Notes: generated by a model from the sequence alone, not told the origin. Shown: positions 28,104 through 37,530, counted from the stretch's first letter. The stretch: 64,000 nt of DNA from Microbacterium trichothecenolyticum (GCF_000956465.1 NZ_JYJA01000028.1:1-64000); one strand, 5' to 3'. Made by a program: numbers and translations.

Positions 28104-28736
28104 ATGACCGCCGCCCACGACCCCCTCCGAACCCCGCGCCGAGCCTTCTGGGCAGACGCCCGGTTCTTCCTCGGCGTGCTCCTCGTGGCGGCATCCGTCG
28201 TCGGCGTGTGGCTCGTCGTGTCGGCCGCGCGCCAGACTGTCCCGGTCTACGCCGCAGCCCACACGATCGTCCCCGGCGAGGCGATCGGGACCGGCGACCT
28301 GAAGGTCGTCGACGTCGCGCTCGGGACCCTCTCCGGCACGTACCTCACGGCGGACGACCTCGACCGACCCGTCGTCGCGACACGCACGATCGAGGCGGGC
28401 GAACTGGTGCCCGCGGCATCCGTCGGCGATCCCTCCTCCGCACGCACCACAAGTGTCGTCGTGCGCAGCGCCGTCGATGTGCCGGCATCGGTCGAGGCGG
28501 GCAGCGTCGTCGAGGTCTGGTCGGCCCCGCTGCGGGAGCAGGGCGCGTACGACGAGCCGCGCATCCTGGTCGCCGACGCCACCGTGGTCTCGGTGACGCG
28601 CGACGACTCCATGATCGGCGGCGGTGCGGCCGCCCTCGAACTCGTGATCCCGCGCGCGGACGTGCCGGCCACGCTCGCCGCGATGGCCGACGAGTCCGCG
28701 CTCTCGATCGTCCCGACGACGGGCTCCGGCTCGTGA
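28104..28736 (+). CDS. SAF-domain protein (CpaB/FlgA-like)
   Basis: Protein of 210 residues with one N-terminal membrane helix (about 20-42) and then a SAF domain (YAAAHTIVPGEAIGTGDLKVV), as in CpaB/RcpC pilus-assembly proteins. No other Tad/Flp pilus genes are present nearby. Its stop overlaps the start of the following P-loop gene (GTGA at 28733-28736). Confidence 0.82.
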   Translation: MTAAHDPLRTPRRAFWADARFFLGVLLVAASVVGVWLVVSAARQTVPVYAAAHTIVPGEAIGTGDLKVVDVALGTLSGTYLTADDLDRPVVATRTIEAGELVPAASVGDPSSARTTSVVVRSAVDVPASVEAGSVVEVWSAPLREQGAYDEPRILVADATVVSVTRDDSMIGGGAAALELVIPRADVPATLAAMADESALSIVPTTGSGS

Positions 28737-30046
28737 GGGTCGTCGTCGCCGTCGACGAGGCCCGCCTCCTCGTCGAGGGACTGCGGCGCGAGGGGATCGA
28801 CGTGATCGCCGAGGTCGCGGCATCCGCTCCCGCCCTCGCGGCGGCGGATGGGATGCTGGGCGCCGACGCCGAGACGATGCACCGGGCCCTCGCCGACGCC
28901 GACGCGCTGGTGGTCGCGGTGTCGCGCGCCACGATGTCGCCGACCGTCGTCGCACTCTGCGACCGTGCCGGCACGCGCGTCGTGCCGCTCGTCGAGGACG
29001 CGGCGGGGGAGCGGATCGCCGCATCCTGCGGACTCGAGACCCCGCTGAAGCTGCACACCGAGCCATGGCGCATCGCCGAAGCCCTCTCGGCGACGCCGCA
29101 GCCGCCGACCGCTGCCTCGCACGCGCGCCCGCAGCCGCGCGTGATCGCGGTGTGGGGTCCCGCCGGCGCTCCCGGACGCTCCACCGTCGCGGCAGAGCTC
29201 GCCGTCGAACTCGCGCGCGGCGGACGCCACGTCGCGCTGGTCGACGCCGACACGCACGCCCCGTCGCTCGCGCTGACGCTCGGGCTCGCCGACGAGGGCC
29301 CCGGATTCGCCGCCGCGTGCCGGCAGGCCGAGCTCGGCGGCCTCGACGCGCGCGAGCTCACCCGCATCGCGGTGCCGCTCGGCCGCACCGGCGTCGACGT
29401 GCTCACGGGCATCAACAGGCCCTCCCGCTGGCCCGAGCTGAGCGACCGGCGCGTGGGCGCCGCGCTCGCCGCCTGCCGCGAGTGGGCCGACTACACGGTG
29501 GTCGACGTCTCCTCGTCGCTCGAGCGCGACGAAGAGATCATGAGCGACCTCGACGGGCCACGCCGCAATGCCGCCACCCTCGCCGCGCTGCGCGCCGCGG
29601 ACCTCGTGGTCGCGGTGGTGGCGGCCGATCCGGTGGGCGTCGCACGGTTCCTGCGCGGGCACGCCGACCTGCGCGCCACCGTCGGCGCGACCCCGGTGGC
29701 CGTCGTCGCGAACCGGCTCCGCCCTGGAACCCTCGGCATCGACGCCCGTGGGCAGGTGCGTCGCACGCTCGACCGCTTCGGCGGCATCGAGGACGTCTGG
29801 TTCGTGCCCCAGGACCCGAGATCGGCGGATGCCGCGATCCTCGCGTCGCAGCCGATCGCCGACGTGGCGCCCCGATCGCCCGTCACACTCGCGCTGCGCC
29901 GGTTCGTGGGCGAGGCGATCGTGCCCGCTCCCGCGCCGCAGCGCGCCGTGAAGCAGCGGCGGCGGGGCGTCCACCGCTCCGGTTCCGGGCGACCCGCGCA
30001 CGCCGACGCCGACGACATGCCACGTCTCGGCGAACGAGTCGTGTGA
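28733..30046 (+). CDS. CpaE/MinD-like P-loop protein with altered Walker A
   Basis: Protein of 437 residues. An N-terminal receiver-like part (about 1-125) precedes a SIMIBI-type ATPase domain beginning near residue 140 (VWGPAGAPGRSTVA). Where ParA/MinD have KGGxGK[ST] this protein has GAPGRST: the signature lysine is missing and the P-loop lysine is arginine. The Asp of the switch region (VALVDADTHAPS) is present. The pair with the SAF gene resembles the CpaB-CpaE part of a Tad secretion locus. The C-terminal ~45 residues are basic and disordered. Confidence 0.82.
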   Translation: MRVVVAVDEARLLVEGLRREGIDVIAEVAASAPALAAADGMLGADAETMHRALADADALVVAVSRATMSPTVVALCDRAGTRVVPLVEDAAGERIAASCGLETPLKLHTEPWRIAEALSATPQPPTAASHARPQPRVIAVWGPAGAPGRSTVAAELAVELARGGRHVALVDADTHAPSLALTLGLADEGPGFAAACRQAELGGLDARELTRIAVPLGRTGVDVLTGINRPSRWPELSDRRVGAALAACREWADYTVVDVSSSLERDEEIMSDLDGPRRNAATLAALRAADLVVAVVAADPVGVARFLRGHADLRATVGATPVAVVANRLRPGTLGIDARGQVRRTLDRFGGIEDVWFVPQDPRSADAAILASQPIADVAPRSPVTLALRRFVGEAIVPAPAPQRAVKQRRRGVHRSGSGRPAHADADDMPRLGERVV

Positions 30047-30069
30047 TCAGCGCGCTCTAGGCTAGGTCC

Positions 30070-31554
30070 GTGTCGACCCTCAGCGATCTCGTTTACGCCC
30101 AGGGCCGCTCCAGTGAAGAAGACGTGGAGTGGCTGCACCGTCTCGCAGGAGACGGCCAGCTCCTCGCCGATCTGGCGTTCGCCGACATCGTGCTCTGGGT
30201 GCCGACCTCCGACGACTCCTTCGTCGCCGTCGCCCACACTCGTCCCGGCGGCGCGGCGACGCTCTTCTACCGCGACATCGTGGGCGACCGCGTGCGGCCG
30301 CAGTGGCGCACGCAGGTGCGCGAGGCGTTCCAGACGGGCCGCATCGTCGACTCGGCGTCGCCCGACTGGTTCGAAGAGACCCCCACCCGCGTGAGGGCGG
30401 TGCCGGTGGCCCGCAAGAGCGGGAAGGAGGCGACGGTGATCGGCGTGATCAGCCGCCACACGAACCTCGGCGAGGCCCGCACGCCCTCGCGGCAGCAGAT
30501 CACGTTCAACGACTGCGCCGACGACCTCTTCGGCATGATCGCGTCCGGCGACTTCCCCGACCTGTCCGCGCCGACGTCGCCGCGCCGCGGCGCGCCGCGT
30601 GCGTCCGACGGCCTGGTCCGGCTCGACGTCGACGGCATCACGACCTTCGCGAGCCCCAATGCGCTGTCGGCGTTCAACCGCCTCGGCTTCGACGACGAGC
30701 TCGAGGGCGAGTCGCTCGTCGAGGTGGTGACCGGCATCCTGCCGACGAAGCGCCAGTTCGACGAGTCGCTCCCGGTCGTGGTCACCGGCCGTGCCCCATG
30801 GCGCGCCGATCTCGAGGCGCGCGGGGTGACGGTGTCGCTGCGCACCATTCCGCTGCGCGATCACGGCACGCGGATCGGCGCGATCGTGCTCTGCCGCGAC
30901 GTGACCGAGATCCGCCACCAGGAGCAGGAGCTCATCACCAAGGACGCGACGATCCGCGAGATCCACCACCGCGTCAAGAACAACCTGCAGACGGTCGCGT
31001 CGCTGCTGCGGATCCAGGCACGTCGTTCCCACACCGAAGAGGCCCGCGAGGCCCTCACCCAGGCAATGCGCCGGGTGTCGGCGATCGCCGTGGTGCACGA
31101 CACCCTCTCGGAGGGGCTCGCGCAGAACGTCGACTTCGACGAGGTGTTCGCGCGTGTGCTCAAGCTCGTCGCCGAGGTCGCCGCCGCACCCAACACCCGC
31201 GCGAAGACGCACTCCACGGGTCGCTTCGGCACCCTGCCCAGCGAATACGCGACGCCCCTCGCGCTCGCCCTCACCGAACTCGTCACGAACGCCGTCGAGC
31301 ACGGGCTCGCCGGTCAGGAGGGCGACGTCGAGATCATCGCCGAGCGCAGTGACGACCGACTCGAGGTGCGCGTGCGCGACACCGGCTCCGGCCTCCCCGA
31401 GGGTCAGGTCGGTCGCGGGCTCGGCACGCAGATCGTGCGCACCCTCATCCAGGGCGAGCTCGGCGGCACCATCGACTGGCACACCATCATGGGCAGCGGC
31501 ACGGAGGTCACGATCGACATCCCGCTGCGCTACATCGAGCGCACCAAGAACTGA
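30070..31554 (+). CDS. pdtaS: Sensor histidine kinase PdtaS
   Basis: Soluble kinase of 494 residues with the domain order of mycobacterial PdtaS: GAF (about 20-160), PAS (about 175-290), HisKA_2 with the phosphoacceptor motif IHHRVKNN (His299/His300) and HATPase (about 395-490). No membrane helix is present. In mycobacteria it signals through PdtaR, an ANTAR RNA-binding antiterminator, which is not in this window. A TAGGCT -10 (30058-30063) ends 6 nt before GTG 30070, so the mRNA is probably leaderless. Confidence 0.93.
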   Translation: MSTLSDLVYAQGRSSEEDVEWLHRLAGDGQLLADLAFADIVLWVPTSDDSFVAVAHTRPGGAATLFYRDIVGDRVRPQWRTQVREAFQTGRIVDSASPDWFEETPTRVRAVPVARKSGKEATVIGVISRHTNLGEARTPSRQQITFNDCADDLFGMIASGDFPDLSAPTSPRRGAPRASDGLVRLDVDGITTFASPNALSAFNRLGFDDELEGESLVEVVTGILPTKRQFDESLPVVVTGRAPWRADLEARGVTVSLRTIPLRDHGTRIGAIVLCRDVTEIRHQEQELITKDATIREIHHRVKNNLQTVASLLRIQARRSHTEEAREALTQAMRRVSAIAVVHDTLSEGLAQNVDFDEVFARVLKLVAEVAAAPNTRAKTHSTGRFGTLPSEYATPLALALTELVTNAVEHGLAGQEGDVEIIAERSDDRLEVRVRDTGSGLPEGQVGRGLGTQIVRTLIQGELGGTIDWHTIMGSGTEVTIDIPLRYIERTKN

Positions 31555-31557
31555 CAG

Positions 31558-31656
31558 CGATGAGCGGTCCCCGCTCCTGCTCCGCGCGGCGCCGGCGCGC
31601 TGCGCGGAGCCTCTCGGGGCGGGGGTCCAGCCGCGGGTCGCGGCATCCGCTCATCG
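31558..31656. terminator. Nested palindromic terminator (related to the dispersed element)
   Basis: Outer arms CGATGAGCGG (31558-31567) and CCGCTCATCG (31647-31656) enclose inner arms GCTCCGCGC (31579-31587) and GCGCGGAGC (31602-31610). The inner part shares GCGCGGAGCCTC with copy A at 12289-12300. It lies between the convergent pdtaS and whiB genes. Confidence 0.7.
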
Positions 31657-31679
31657 AATGCTGTGTGGCGTCCTGAGGA

Positions 31680-31928
31680 TCAGGAGGCGCGGCGCGCGCG
31701 GGCGGCGCGGCGCTTGAGCGCGCGGCGCTCGTCCTCGGAGAGACCGCCCCACACGCCCGAGTCCTGACCGGTCTCGAGGGCGTACTGCAGGCAGATCTCG
31801 GTGACGGTGCAGCGTGCGCACACCGACTTGGCCTTCTCGATCTGATCGACGGCCGGGCCCGTGTTCCCGACGGGGAAGAACAGTTCGGGGTCGACGGTCA
31901 GGCAGGCGGCCTTGTCGCGCCAGTCCAT
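31680..31928 (-). CDS. whiB1: WhiB-family iron-sulfur regulator (WhiB1-like)
   Basis: Protein of 82 residues with the four cluster ligands Cys9, Cys37, Cys40 and Cys46, the GVWGGL turn and a basic C-terminal end (LKRRAARARR). Length and sequence fit WhiB1, an essential NO-sensitive [4Fe-4S] protein that acts with the primary sigma factor. ATG 31928 has AAGGAG upstream. The 247-bp divergent region before it contains a GCGAGA/TCTCGC hairpin (32000-32015), but I see no clear promoter boxes. Confidence 0.93.
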   Translation of the reverse strand: MDWRDKAACLTVDPELFFPVGNTGPAVDQIEKAKSVCARCTVTEICLQYALETGQDSGVWGGLSEDERRALKRRAARARRAS

Positions 31929-32175
31929 GGTGGTGCTCCTTGTGACAGAGGGGTGGGGAGTAAGGGCCCGGTTCGGGTCCGGTACCCTGTGGGATGTGCG
32001 AGAAGAATCTCGCCCCACGTCGCTGTGGGAGCACACGGCTTCACCAATCGTCCCATAGCGGTTTACCTGAATCAAGGGTTCATCGGCGGGTTTGTGTAGG
32101 ACTTGCTGAGTGTTCCCCAGCGGGTATGGAGAGTTCGCACAAACCGCTGTCGGTGGAAGAAGGAGTCGACGGAGA

Positions 32176-32595
32176 ATGCGGACAAACCTGTCCGGAAGGA
32201 TCGCCGCCGTGCTGGTGGGGCTCGAGGGACTCGGGCTCGCGGCGCTCACGGTGCGCGAGATCGTCGCGATCGCCTCGGGCGACACCGGCTCGATCGAGAG
32301 CGCGATCGCGCTGGCGGTGCTGACCCTCGTCGGTGCGGCCGCGGTCATCGCCTTCGCGTTCGCGATCTGGCGCGGCCAGTCGTGGGGGCGTTCGGGCGGC
32401 ATCGTCACGCAGCTGCTGATCCTCGCGGTGGCCCTCGGAGCGGCGACGGGCGCGTTCGCCGATCCCGCGGCCGCGCTTGCGCTCGCCGCCCCGGCCGTGG
32501 TCGTCCTGGTGCTCCTGGTGCTCGCCGTGCGCGACGCCGGCAGGGCCGGGCGCGGGGAGCGCGACGAAGAGGCCGGCGGGCGGGCGGGCTCCTAG
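32176..32595 (+). CDS. Small integral membrane protein
   Basis: Protein of 139 residues with three to four hydrophobic helices between residues 8 and 120, followed by a charged tail rich in Arg/Glu. ATG 32176 follows AAGGAG at about 11 nt; the frame opens earlier but without ribosome site. No recognised family. Its TAG stop overlaps the TAG stop of the convergent bcp gene by 4 bp, so the 3' ends must form inside the opposing gene. Confidence 0.75.
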   Translation: MRTNLSGRIAAVLVGLEGLGLAALTVREIVAIASGDTGSIESAIALAVLTLVGAAAVIAFAFAIWRGQSWGRSGGIVTQLLILAVALGAATGAFADPAAALALAAPAVVVLVLLVLAVRDAGRAGRGERDEEAGGRAGS

Positions 32596-33062
32596 ACGCC
32601 GAGGAGCGCGCGCACGCGCGCGACGTGGCCCGTCGCACGCACGTTGTACAGCGCGTGCGTGATGCGGCCCTTCTCGTCGAGGACGAACGTCGAACGGATG
32701 ACGCCCATGAAGGTCTTGCCGTAGTTCACCTTCTCGCCCCATGCGGCGTACTTCTCGAGCACCTTGTGGCCGGGGTCGCTCAGCAGGTCGTACGTGAGGC
32801 CGTCGCGCTCCCGGAACCGGCGGAGCTTCTCAGGCTCGTCGGGGGAGATGCCGAGCACCGTGTAGCCGGCGGCCTGGAGCGGGGCGAGGCTGTCGCGGAA
32901 GTCGCACGCCTCTTTGGTGCACCCGGGAGTCATCGCCGCGGGATAGAAGAAGAGGATCACGCGTCCGCCCCGCAGATCTTTCAGCGTCACGGCCTGCTCG
33001 TCCTGGTCGACGAGCGTGAAGGCGGGGGCGAGGGAACCGGGTTCGAGGCGCGTCGTGGTCAC
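32592..33062 (-). CDS. bcp: Thiol peroxidase of the BCP/PrxQ type
   Basis: Peroxiredoxin of 156 residues. The peroxidatic cysteine is in MTPGCTKEAC, with the resolving cysteine five residues later, the atypical two-Cys BCP arrangement. It reduces hydroperoxides using thioredoxin. The start is GTG 33062. It lies 9 bp after rsgA on the same strand, so it is probably co-transcribed with rsgA and perhaps aroA. Confidence 0.94.
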   Translation of the reverse strand: MTTTRLEPGSLAPAFTLVDQDEQAVTLKDLRGGRVILFFYPAAMTPGCTKEACDFRDSLAPLQAAGYTVLGISPDEPEKLRRFRERDGLTYDLLSDPGHKVLEKYAAWGEKVNYGKTFMGVIRSTFVLDEKGRITHALYNVRATGHVARVRALLGV

Positions 33063-33071
33063 CGTCCCACT

Positions 33072-34130
33072 CTAGGCGCCGGGCTCCTGGCCCTTCTTGG
33101 CGAACGTCTCGAGCAGTCGCTGCAGCGAGTCGAGGCGGGCGGCGCCGCCCGGGCCCAGGCGGCCCTCCTCGACGGCCTCGACGATGGCGCAGTCCGGCGC
33201 ATCGGCGAGGTGCGTGCATCCGCGGGGGCACTCCTGGGCGATCGCGTCGAGGTCGGTGAAGGCCCGCAGGATGTTCGCGGGGTCGACGTGGCCGAGGCCG
33301 AACGAGCGCACGCCGGGGGTGTCGATGACCCAGCCGTTGCCTCCTTCGCCGCGGTAGCGCAGCGACACGGTCGAGCTGGAAGTGTGCCGCCCGCGACCGG
33401 TCACGACGTTGACGTGCCCGGTCGCGCGCTTGGCATCGGGAACGAGCGCGTTGACGAGCGTCGACTTGCCGACGCCCGAGTGGCCGACGAACACCGTCGA
33501 GTGGCCGACGAGCGCCGCCCCGATGCGCTCGAGCGGCATCTCCTCCCGCCCGCTCGTGAACACCTCGAGGTCGAGGCCGTCGAAGTGCGCGAGGAACTCC
33601 GCCGGGTCGGCGAGGTCGGTCTTGGTCACGACGAGGAGAGGACGGATGCCGGCGTCCAGCGCCGCGACGAGGTAGCGGTCGACGAGCCGCGGGCGCGGCT
33701 CGGGGTCCGCGGCGGCGACCACGACGAGCATCTGATCGGCGTTGGCGACGACGACGCGCTCGACCTGGTCGGTGTCATCGGCGCTGCGTCTGAGCAGCGA
33801 GGTGCGCTCCTCGATGCCGACGATGCGCCCGAGTGTGCCGTCGTCGCCGGACGCATCACCGACGACGCGGGCGCGGTCGCCGGTCACGATCGGCGTCTTG
33901 CGCAGCTCGCGCGCCCGGACCGCGAGCGCCGTGCGCTCTGTCGGCAAGTCCTCGTCGACGAGCACGGTGTACCGGCCGCGGTCGACGCCGAGCACGCGCG
34001 CGATCTCGGCGTCGCTGTGCGCCGGACGGCGTTTGGTCCGGGGGCGGTTGGCCTTCGGATTCGGCCGCACGCGCACGTCGGCCTCATCGAACTCCGGTTC
34101 GTCGTCGTCGAGGTCGTCGAGCCAGCTCAC
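33072..34130 (-). CDS. rsgA: Ribosome small subunit-dependent GTPase RsgA
   Basis: Circularly permuted GTPase of 352 residues. After an acidic and then basic N-terminal extension and OB-fold come the G4-like TKTDLAD, G1 GHSGVGKST and G3 DTPGVRSFG motifs. The zinc-binding end has CPRGCTH and a further Cys in DAPDC. It matures the 30S subunit. It is downstream of aroA (83 bp) and starts at GTG 34130; the aroA-rsgA order is frequent in actinobacteria. Confidence 0.95.
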   Translation of the reverse strand: MSWLDDLDDDEPEFDEADVRVRPNPKANRPRTKRRPAHSDAEIARVLGVDRGRYTVLVDEDLPTERTALAVRARELRKTPIVTGDRARVVGDASGDDGTLGRIVGIEERTSLLRRSADDTDQVERVVVANADQMLVVVAAADPEPRPRLVDRYLVAALDAGIRPLLVVTKTDLADPAEFLAHFDGLDLEVFTSGREEMPLERIGAALVGHSTVFVGHSGVGKSTLVNALVPDAKRATGHVNVVTGRGRHTSSSTVSLRYRGEGGNGWVIDTPGVRSFGLGHVDPANILRAFTDLDAIAQECPRGCTHLADAPDCAIVEAVEEGRLGPGGAARLDSLQRLLETFAKKGQEPGA

Positions 34131-34213
34131 GGTGTCGTCCCGCTCATCGAGTCATCCCGGATCGGTTCACGCTGGTCATCCCGATCGCTCCGCGAACGTG
34201 TCCACGCGCCGCC

Positions 34214-35587
34214 TCACGAGGCGCGCATCGTCTCCTCGGGGAGCCCGCCATCGGCGTGCTCGCCGTCGAGCATCCGCTGCCAGATCTGCGGGAACTCCGG
34301 CATCGTCTTGGCGGTCGTGCCGATGTCGTCGACCTCGACTCCGGGCACCGCCAAGCCGATCAGGGCGCCCGTGGTCGCCATGCGGTGATCGTGGTACGCA
34401 TGCCAGGTTCCGCCGTGGAGCGGGCGGGGGACGATGCGGATGCCGTCGGGCAGCTCTTCGGCCTCGCCTCCGAGGCCGCGCAGCTCCGCGACGAGTGCCG
34501 CGATGCGGTCGGTCTCGTGGCCGCGGATATGACCGATGCCGTGCAGGGTCGACGGGGAGTCGGCGAAGGCGGCCAACGCGAAGATCGTGGGGGTCAGCTC
34601 GCCGGCGGCCGACAGGTCGAGATCGACGCCCTGGATGCCCGCCCCTGCGGTGACGGTGAGCGCTCCTCCGCGGCGCACCACGCGGGCGCCCATGAGCGAC
34701 AGGATCTCGGTGAGCATCGCACCGGGCTGGGTGGAGTGCGCGGGCCAGCCGGTGACCGACACCGAGCCGCCGGCCACCATGGCCGCCGCCAGGAACGGCG
34801 CCGCGTTCGACAGGTCGGGCTCGATCGCGACGTCCTTGCCGCGGATGGGGCCGGCAGGCACGATCCACTCGCCGATGCCCGGACGCTCGACGTGAACGCC
34901 GCGGTGCCCGAGGGCTTCGACGGTCATGTCGATGTGGGGAATGCTCGGCAGTCGCGCCCCGGAGTGACGCAGCTGCAGCCCGACGTCGAACCGCGGCGCC
35001 GCGAGCAGGAGCCCCGAGACGAACTGGCTCGACGCGCTGGCGTCGATCGTCACCTCCCCGCCGCGAACGTGGCCATGGCCGCGGATGATGAAGGGGAGCG
35101 CCCAGTGGCCGCCGTCGTCGATGTCGACGCCGACGTCGCGCAGCGCCGTGATCATCGCGCCCATCGGGCGGTGAAGCGCGCTCTCGTGCGCCGTGAGGGT
35201 GACGTCGCCGCGTGCGAAGCCGCCGAGACCGGCCACGAACCGCATGACGGTGCCCGCCTGCCCGCAGTCCACGACGGTGTCGCCGCGCAGCGGCCACACC
35301 GGTGTCACCTCGATGTCGTCGCCGTACGACCCGGTGCCCTCGACGCGCTCGATGCCGACGCCGAGGGAGCGCAGCGCGTCGATCATGCGGGCGGAGTCGT
35401 CGGAGTGCAACGGCGCGATCAGGCGGCTGGGGGCGTCGGCGAGGGCAGCCAGGATCAGCTCACGGTTCGTCAGCGATTTCGAGCCGGGAACGGTCACCGT
35501 GGCGTGCAGCGCGCCGTCCGCGACGGGCGCGGGCCAGTGGCCGCGCTCGATCGGCGCGGAGGGCGGGGAATACGCGTCGGCTGTCAT
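34214..35587 (-). CDS. aroA: 3-phosphoshikimate 1-carboxyvinyltransferase (EPSP synthase)
   Basis: Enzyme of 457 residues in the shikimate pathway, joining shikimate-3-phosphate and phosphoenolpyruvate. The two signature regions are present: [15 protein letters not shown] near residue 35 and the LxxGNAGT-type position, here [11 protein letters not shown]; the C-terminal half has the [11 protein letters not shown] signature. A TAGGGT -10 (35601-35596 on the complement) ends 8 nt before ATG 35587 and is enclosed by the palindrome at 35588-35610. Confidence 0.96.
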   Translation of the reverse strand: MTADAYSPPSAPIERGHWPAPVADGALHATVTVPGSKSLTNRELILAALADAPSRLIAPLHSDDSARMIDALRSLGVGIERVEGTGSYGDDIEVTPVWPLRGDTVVDCGQAGTVMRFVAGLGGFARGDVTLTAHESALHRPMGAMITALRDVGVDIDDGGHWALPFIIRGHGHVRGGEVTIDASASSQFVSGLLLAAPRFDVGLQLRHSGARLPSIPHIDMTVEALGHRGVHVERPGIGEWIVPAGPIRGKDVAIEPDLSNAAPFLAAAMVAGGSVSVTGWPAHSTQPGAMLTEILSLMGARVVRRGGALTVTAGAGIQGVDLDLSAAGELTPTIFALAAFADSPSTLHGIGHIRGHETDRIAALVAELRGLGGEAEELPDGIRIVPRPLHGGTWHAYHDHRMATTGALIGLAVPGVEVDDIGTTAKTMPEFPQIWQRMLDGEHADGGLPEETMRAS

Positions 35588-35593
35588 CGGGTT
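35566..35593 (+). promoter_or_regulatory. SigR/SigH-type promoter upstream of sigH
   Basis: GGGAAT (35566-35571) is followed, 19 bp on, by GTT (35591-35593), close to the disulfide-stress sigma consensus GGAAT-N18-GTT. It points at sigH with a leader of about 155 nt and overlaps the start of the divergent aroA gene, suggesting sigH autoregulation. Confidence 0.5.
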
Positions 35594-35610
35594 CTACCCT
35601 ACTGAACCCG
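35588..35610. promoter_or_regulatory. CGGGTTC/GAACCCG palindrome over the aroA -10
   Basis: CGGGTTC (35588-35594) and GAACCCG (35604-35610) are perfect 7-bp arms around 9 bp; the spacer contains the aroA -10 TAGGGT. The same half-sites with an 11-bp spacer enclose the metY -10 at 60302-60326. Confidence 0.5.
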
Positions 35611-35740
35611 GTGGGCACGAGCCGGGAGCAACCTACCGAGCGGAGCCGGATGTTCGCCACCCTCGAGCGCCTCGATCACGACGCGCCCCTCCTCGCCGAG
35701 CGCGACCCGGGCGTCCCAGGCAGCCTGCAACCTGCCGCCG

Positions 35741-35746
35741 TAGACT
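35741..35746 (+). promoter_or_regulatory. Proximal -10 of sigH
   Basis: TAGACT lies 5 nt before GTG 35752 and 8 nt before ATG 35755. It would give a near-leaderless sigH transcript from the main sigma factor, in addition to the distal stress promoter. Confidence 0.5.
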
Positions 35747-35754
35747 GGCGCGTG

Positions 35755-36372
35755 ATGAGCGAGTCGACCGACCAGGCTGCCGAGGCGGACCTCGAACAGG
35801 ATCCCCGTGCGCAGTTCGAAGAGCAGGCGCTGCCTTTCATGGACCAGCTGTACGCCGCGGCCATGCGCATGACCCGCAACCCCGCCGATGCGGCGGATCT
35901 CGTGCAGGAGACATTCGTCAAGGCGTTCGCCTCGTGGAAGACCTTCACGCAGGGCACGAACCTCAAGGCGTGGCTGTACCGCATCCTGACGAACACCTAT
36001 ATCAACACGTATCGCAAGAAGCAGCGCGAGCCGTACCAGGGCACGATCGACGACCTCGAGGACTGGCAGCTCGGCGGTGCCGAGTCGACCACGGCGACGA
36101 GCACCCGCTCGGCCGAGGCCGAGGCGATCGACCACATGCCCGCGTCGGTCGTGAAGGACGCGCTGCAGTCCATCCCGGAGGACTTCCGGCTGGCGGTGTA
36201 CCTCGCCGACGTCGAGGGCTTCGCCTATCAGGAGATCGCCGACATCATGAAGACCCCCATCGGCACGGTCATGAGCCGTCTGCATCGTGGCAGGCGCATG
36301 CTGCGTGAACTGCTGGCCGACTACGCAAAAGAGCGCGGCATCACCCCCGCCGCCACAAGGAGCACGAAATGA
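35755..36372 (+). CDS. sigH: ECF sigma factor SigH/SigR
   Basis: Group IV sigma factor of 205 residues with region 2 (about 25-95; [20 protein letters not shown], then [15 protein letters not shown]) and region 4 (about 135-195; [17 protein letters not shown] and [11 protein letters not shown]). The sequence is that of the disulfide/heat-stress sigma SigR/SigH, which controls thioredoxin, protease and mycothiol genes. It overlaps the anti-sigma gene by ATGA at 36369-36372. ATG 35755 is preferred; GTG 35752 is possible. Confidence 0.95.
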   Translation: MSESTDQAAEADLEQDPRAQFEEQALPFMDQLYAAAMRMTRNPADAADLVQETFVKAFASWKTFTQGTNLKAWLYRILTNTYINTYRKKQREPYQGTIDDLEDWQLGGAESTTATSTRSAEAEAIDHMPASVVKDALQSIPEDFRLAVYLADVEGFAYQEIADIMKTPIGTVMSRLHRGRRMLRELLADYAKERGITPAATRSTK

Positions 36373-36611
36373 CCGACTGCGGCTGTGAGAAGGCGCGGCG
36401 CGACCTGGAGGAGTACCTGCGCCACGAGGTCTGCAAGACCGAGCAGAGCGACATCGCCGAGCACCTGGCCAACTGTGAGGGCTGCCGAGACGAAGCACTC
36501 GTCGCCACCACGCTGACCGAGGTGCTTGCGCGGGCGTGCAAGGAGAGCGCGCCCGAAGAGCTGCGCGATCAGGTGCTCGCCAAGCTCCGGGCGGTCCAGG
36601 CGGCGCACTGA
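36369..36611 (+). CDS. rshA: Zinc-containing anti-sigma factor RshA/RsrA
   Basis: Protein of 80 residues with the ZAS motif His32-x3-Cys36-x2-Cys39 and further cysteines at 4, 6 and 22. In RsrA, oxidation forms disulfides, releases zinc and frees SigR. It is shorter than Streptomyces RsrA, as in Microbacteriaceae and mycobacteria. Translation is coupled to sigH. Confidence 0.93.
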   Translation: MTDCGCEKARRDLEEYLRHEVCKTEQSDIAEHLANCEGCRDEALVATTLTEVLARACKESAPEELRDQVLAKLRAVQAAH

Positions 36612-36624
36612 CGCCTGCGCCGGA

Positions 36625-37530
36625 TCAGCCGGCGGGCGTGAAGATCGTGAGCGCGCCGGGCACCACGTCGACTCTCAGCGGGAGCGCGCCGATCGGGTCG
36701 CCGTCCGCGTAGGCGGTGACCCCCGGTGAGGACAGGCGCACCGAGCGCACACGTCGCATCGCGACCTCGGGCACGCCCGCGTGCGTGCCCCGGTACACCC
36801 GGGGGAGCAGGCGGAGCAGGCGGAGCCTGCCGGCGGGACGCACGAGCACGAGGTCGAGCAGGCCGTCGGCCGGGTCGGCATCGGGACAGATCGGGATGCC
36901 GCCGCCGTACGTGCGCCCGTTGCCGACCGTCGCCATCACGAGGTCGCCGACCACGTGTTCGCGCGTGCCGTCGGCGAGCTCCAGCTCCACCTCGTACGGG
37001 ATGCCGGCGAGCGTCAGGAACTCGACCAGGATCGCGATGTTGTATCGCGATCCGCCGCGCGGCCACCGCATCGCGTTGGCGCGGTCGTTGACCTTCGAGT
37101 CGAACCCGCTCGCGAGCACCGATCCGAAGTACCTCGTCGATCCGTCCGCGCGGGTGACGCGGGCCAGGTCGATCGCCCGGGTGACGCCCCCCGCGATCGC
37201 GTCGGCCGCCGCCGTGACGTCGAGCTCGCGCAGGCCGAGCGTCGCCGCGAAGTCGTTGCCGGTGCCTGACGGCACGATGCCGAGCGGGACGCCGGTGCCC
37301 GCGACCTCCTGGATCGCGAGGTTGACGGTGCCGTCGCCGCCGGCGACGACGACCGCGTCCACGCCGACCTCGATCGCGGTGCGCAGCAGCGCGGAGGACT
37401 CGGCCGCACTGCCGCCGCTCAGGATCGACGTCTGCACCCCGTGTGCGCGCAGGCGCTCGGCTGCATGGGTCGCGGCACCGGTGTGGGCGCCGGCACGCGC
37501 CGCGGGGTTGACGAGCAGGGCGACCCTCAT
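36625..37530 (-). CDS. YegS/DgkB-type lipid kinase
   Basis: Protein of 301 residues with the diacylglycerol-kinase catalytic domain: N-terminal LVNPAARAGA, the nucleotide-binding loop VVAGGDGTVN and GIVPSGTGNDFA, and the C-terminal beta domain ending in ALPLRVDVVPGALTIF. It probably phosphorylates diacylglycerol or a related lipid. The start overlaps the stop of the FAD enzyme (37527-37530), so the two are translated together. Confidence 0.9.
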   Translation of the reverse strand: MRVALLVNPAARAGAHTGAATHAAERLRAHGVQTSILSGGSAAESSALLRTAIEVGVDAVVVAGGDGTVNLAIQEVAGTGVPLGIVPSGTGNDFAATLGLRELDVTAAADAIAGGVTRAIDLARVTRADGSTRYFGSVLASGFDSKVNDRANAMRWPRGGSRYNIAILVEFLTLAGIPYEVELELADGTREHVVGDLVMATVGNGRTYGGGIPICPDADPADGLLDLVLVRPAGRLRLLRLLPRVYRGTHAGVPEVAMRRVRSVRLSSPGVTAYADGDPIGALPLRVDVVPGALTIFTPAG

